This document shows positions 60,981 through 62,311 of a DNA stretch of 62,311 nt, piece by piece. A model generated the notes under the pieces. That model saw nothing but the letters and a program-made list of their open reading frames with translations, ran no database searches and was not told the DNA's origin. The translations under genes and the position numbers were made by a program. This stretch comes from Saprospiraceae bacterium. Its GTDB lineage: Bacteria > Bacteroidota > Bacteroidia > Chitinophagales > Saprospiraceae. Positions within the stretch are counted from its first letter, which is position 1. Every line of letters starts with the position of its first letter. The stretch spans positions 1 to 62,311 of the forward strand of contig JAGQWX010000029.1 of the NCBI GenBank assembly GCA_020436935.1. Reading direction: 5' to 3'.

Positions 60981-62225
60981 TTAATTTACTTCTACGGATC
61001 CGTCAGAAAATATGATGGTTGCCTTTTGTCCAATTTCAAATTTTTCTGCAGATTTTATTAAGCTTTGGTTTTGTCTGACCATTGCATATCCTTTTTTCAA
61101 TAACTGAATAGGGTCAGAAAATTCGGTGATGGTCGTTGCCTGATCCAGAAAACTCAATTCGTGTTTGATTTTGTACGCAGCAGAGGTTTTGAGCATATAT
61201 TCAAAGTTTTCCAGACTTTGATGGTGGAGTCTTATTTTATCCCCAGGCAGGTTTATGAGTATTTTTGCCGCTGTTTCCAGTTCGCTTTTTAGTCTTTCTA
61301 TAGTGAACTTTCCATGAGCTTCAATTTGATGGAAGACTTCCTGAATTTCTGCTTCAAACTCTAAAGCGGTATCAACAATCATAGCTGCACAAGCGGTTGG
61401 AGTTTTCAATGAGACACAGGCTGTCATGTCGGCAATCGATTCGTCAATCTCATGACCTATTCCAGTGATCACGGGCAATCGGGCCGTTGATATTTTATAA
61501 CCGATATTGAAATTATCAAAAAATGAAAGGTCCATTTTTGATCCACCACCTCTGATGATAACGACAACATCATAATCTTTGAAAGAAGCATTGATTGAAT
61601 CCAAAGCCTGACAAACGTCTCTTTCTGTGTTTTGCCCTTGCATGGAAGACTGGAAAAGAGTTACCTTAAAGGCATAGCCAAATTGATTGCCATTCAGTTG
61701 ACTCATAAAATCAGCGTAACCTGCAGCTTTATCTGATGAAATCAAAGCAATTCTCTGAATGACGGTAGGTAAGGAGAGTGTCTTATTGAGTCCCCACACC
61801 TCTTCTTTTTTGAGTCTTTCTATGATATTTTGCCTGGCCAGTTCCAACTTACCCACTGTATAGGTTGGATCAATGTCTTCAATGACTAGCTTGTATCCAT
61901 ATCGCTCATTAAAATCAACCTTAACTTTGACTTTTATGTCAATACCTGGTTGAAGTAAAGACGTAGACATAGCTCCCAGTTTGGACCTGATGAAAAGAAA
62001 TGATTTGTACCAGATTACAGCACTAGCCTGTGCTATGACTTCGTCGCGATCATCCTGTTCCACAAGATCAAGGTAATAGTTGCCGCGAACTTCTTTTATC
62101 TGAGCTATCTCACAACTGATCCAGATGGGTTCCGGAAAATTGAGGGCAAAAACTCGCCTTACATATTCATTGAGCTCAAAAAGAGAAGCTGATTCCAAGA
62201 TTTGATTTTTTGCGAAAATAGACAA
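60981..62225 (-). CDS. xseA: Exodeoxyribonuclease VII large subunit
   Basis: The 414-residue protein has the N-terminal OB-fold (LFELNEYVRRVFALNFPEPIWISCEIAQIKEVRGNYYLDLVE), the conserved GGGSKMDLSFFDNFN nuclease block, GIGHEIDESIADMTACVSLKTPTACAAMIV and a C-terminal helical part that binds XseB. No in-frame ATG precedes the OB-fold before an upstream stop at 62244-62246; the nearest ATG (62227-62229) is out of frame, so the start is likely TTG 62225. xseA and xseB form an operon. Confidence 0.92.
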   Translation of the reverse strand: MSIFAKNQILESASLFELNEYVRRVFALNFPEPIWISCEIAQIKEVRGNYYLDLVEQDDRDEVIAQASAVIWYKSFLFIRSKLGAMSTSLLQPGIDIKVKVKVDFNERYGYKLVIEDIDPTYTVGKLELARQNIIERLKKEEVWGLNKTLSLPTVIQRIALISSDKAAGYADFMSQLNGNQFGYAFKVTLFQSSMQGQNTERDVCQALDSINASFKDYDVVVIIRGGGSKMDLSFFDNFNIGYKISTARLPVITGIGHEIDESIADMTACVSLKTPTACAAMIVDTALEFEAEIQEVFHQIEAHGKFTIERLKSELETAAKILINLPGDKIRLHHQSLENFEYMLKTSAAYKIKHELSFLDQATTITEFSDPIQLLKKGYAMVRQNQSLIKSAEKFEIGQKATIIFSDGSVEVN

Positions 62226-62311
62226 ACATATGCCAAATAAAACCTAAATGGTTCAGGGAAACACCAACAGCCATGAAAGTCGGTTAAAAGACGTTCTCTA
62301 AGTAACAATAA

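Overview
The window is a stretch of chromosome from a member of the Bacteroidota. It is probably in or near the Saprospiria/Chitinophagia, but no rRNA is present to fix the rank. The evidence is: four secreted proteins with type IX secretion (T9SS) C-terminal domains, a PorP/SprF protein and a PorE-like OmpA protein, many TAnnTTTG promoter boxes, starts without Shine-Dalgarno sequences, an LptE-type lipoprotein downstream of miaB and a sigma-54 activator, a ParA-ParB-DUF5683 cluster, a futalosine-pathway MqnE and a YpdA-type bacillithiol disulfide reductase. DNA is AT-rich and gene-dense. I see no insertion sequence, prophage, CRISPR array or other sign of transfer.

Layout. 1-9.7 kb: TPR membrane protein, small lipoproteins, a degenerate serine hydrolase next to an eIF1/SUI1 homologue, MqnE, an arrestin-like Spo0M protein, a DinB-like protein, DUF2911-TPR, a thiamine-binding protein and an M48 lipoprotein protease. 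9.9-17.2 kb: MATE exporter, HhH outer-membrane barrel, arginine deiminase with a kinase-like protein behind it, CBS protein and LOG protein. 17.1-20.2 kb (minus): UPF0173-ParA-ParB-DUF5683. 20.5-26.1 kb (plus): flavin reductase, oligopeptide-type binding protein, a fused RdgB-methyltransferase, YpdA and AnmK. 26.1-34.3 kb: DJ-1/ThuA surface protein, KAS III, thioredoxin, cupin, a choice-of-anchor A/SdrD-like adhesin and tRNA-Glu. 34.4-40.0 kb (minus): operon miaB - sigma-54 activator - lptE - choice-of-anchor B T9SS protein - dapB. 40.1-46.6 kb: NagA, then SDR - alpha-oxoamine synthase - double VOC - SGNH hydrolase - sugar porter. 46.6-48.6 kb (minus): outer-membrane-like protein, a cobalamin riboswitch and a T9SS-secreted DUF4465 protein. 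49.6-59.5 kb: PorP/SprF - PorE-like - 2147-residue T9SS type B protein. 59.5-62.2 kb: aspartate kinase, xseB and xseA.

How they fit together. Much of the window serves the cell envelope: T9SS cargo and its outer-membrane partners, LPS assembly, cell-wall sugar recycling (AnmK, NagA) and a candidate sphingolipid or sulfonolipid gene pair. The observation most worth following is the cobalamin riboswitch, which sits directly in front of a single T9SS-secreted DUF4465 protein and is followed by a terminator. This suggests a B12-controlled cell-surface protein, possibly for corrinoid capture, that uses T9SS export instead of a lipid anchor. Also notable are the in-frame RdgB-methyltransferase fusion, a kinase-fold protein paired with arginine deiminase, and a giant adhesin built from about 245-residue three-domain super-repeats.
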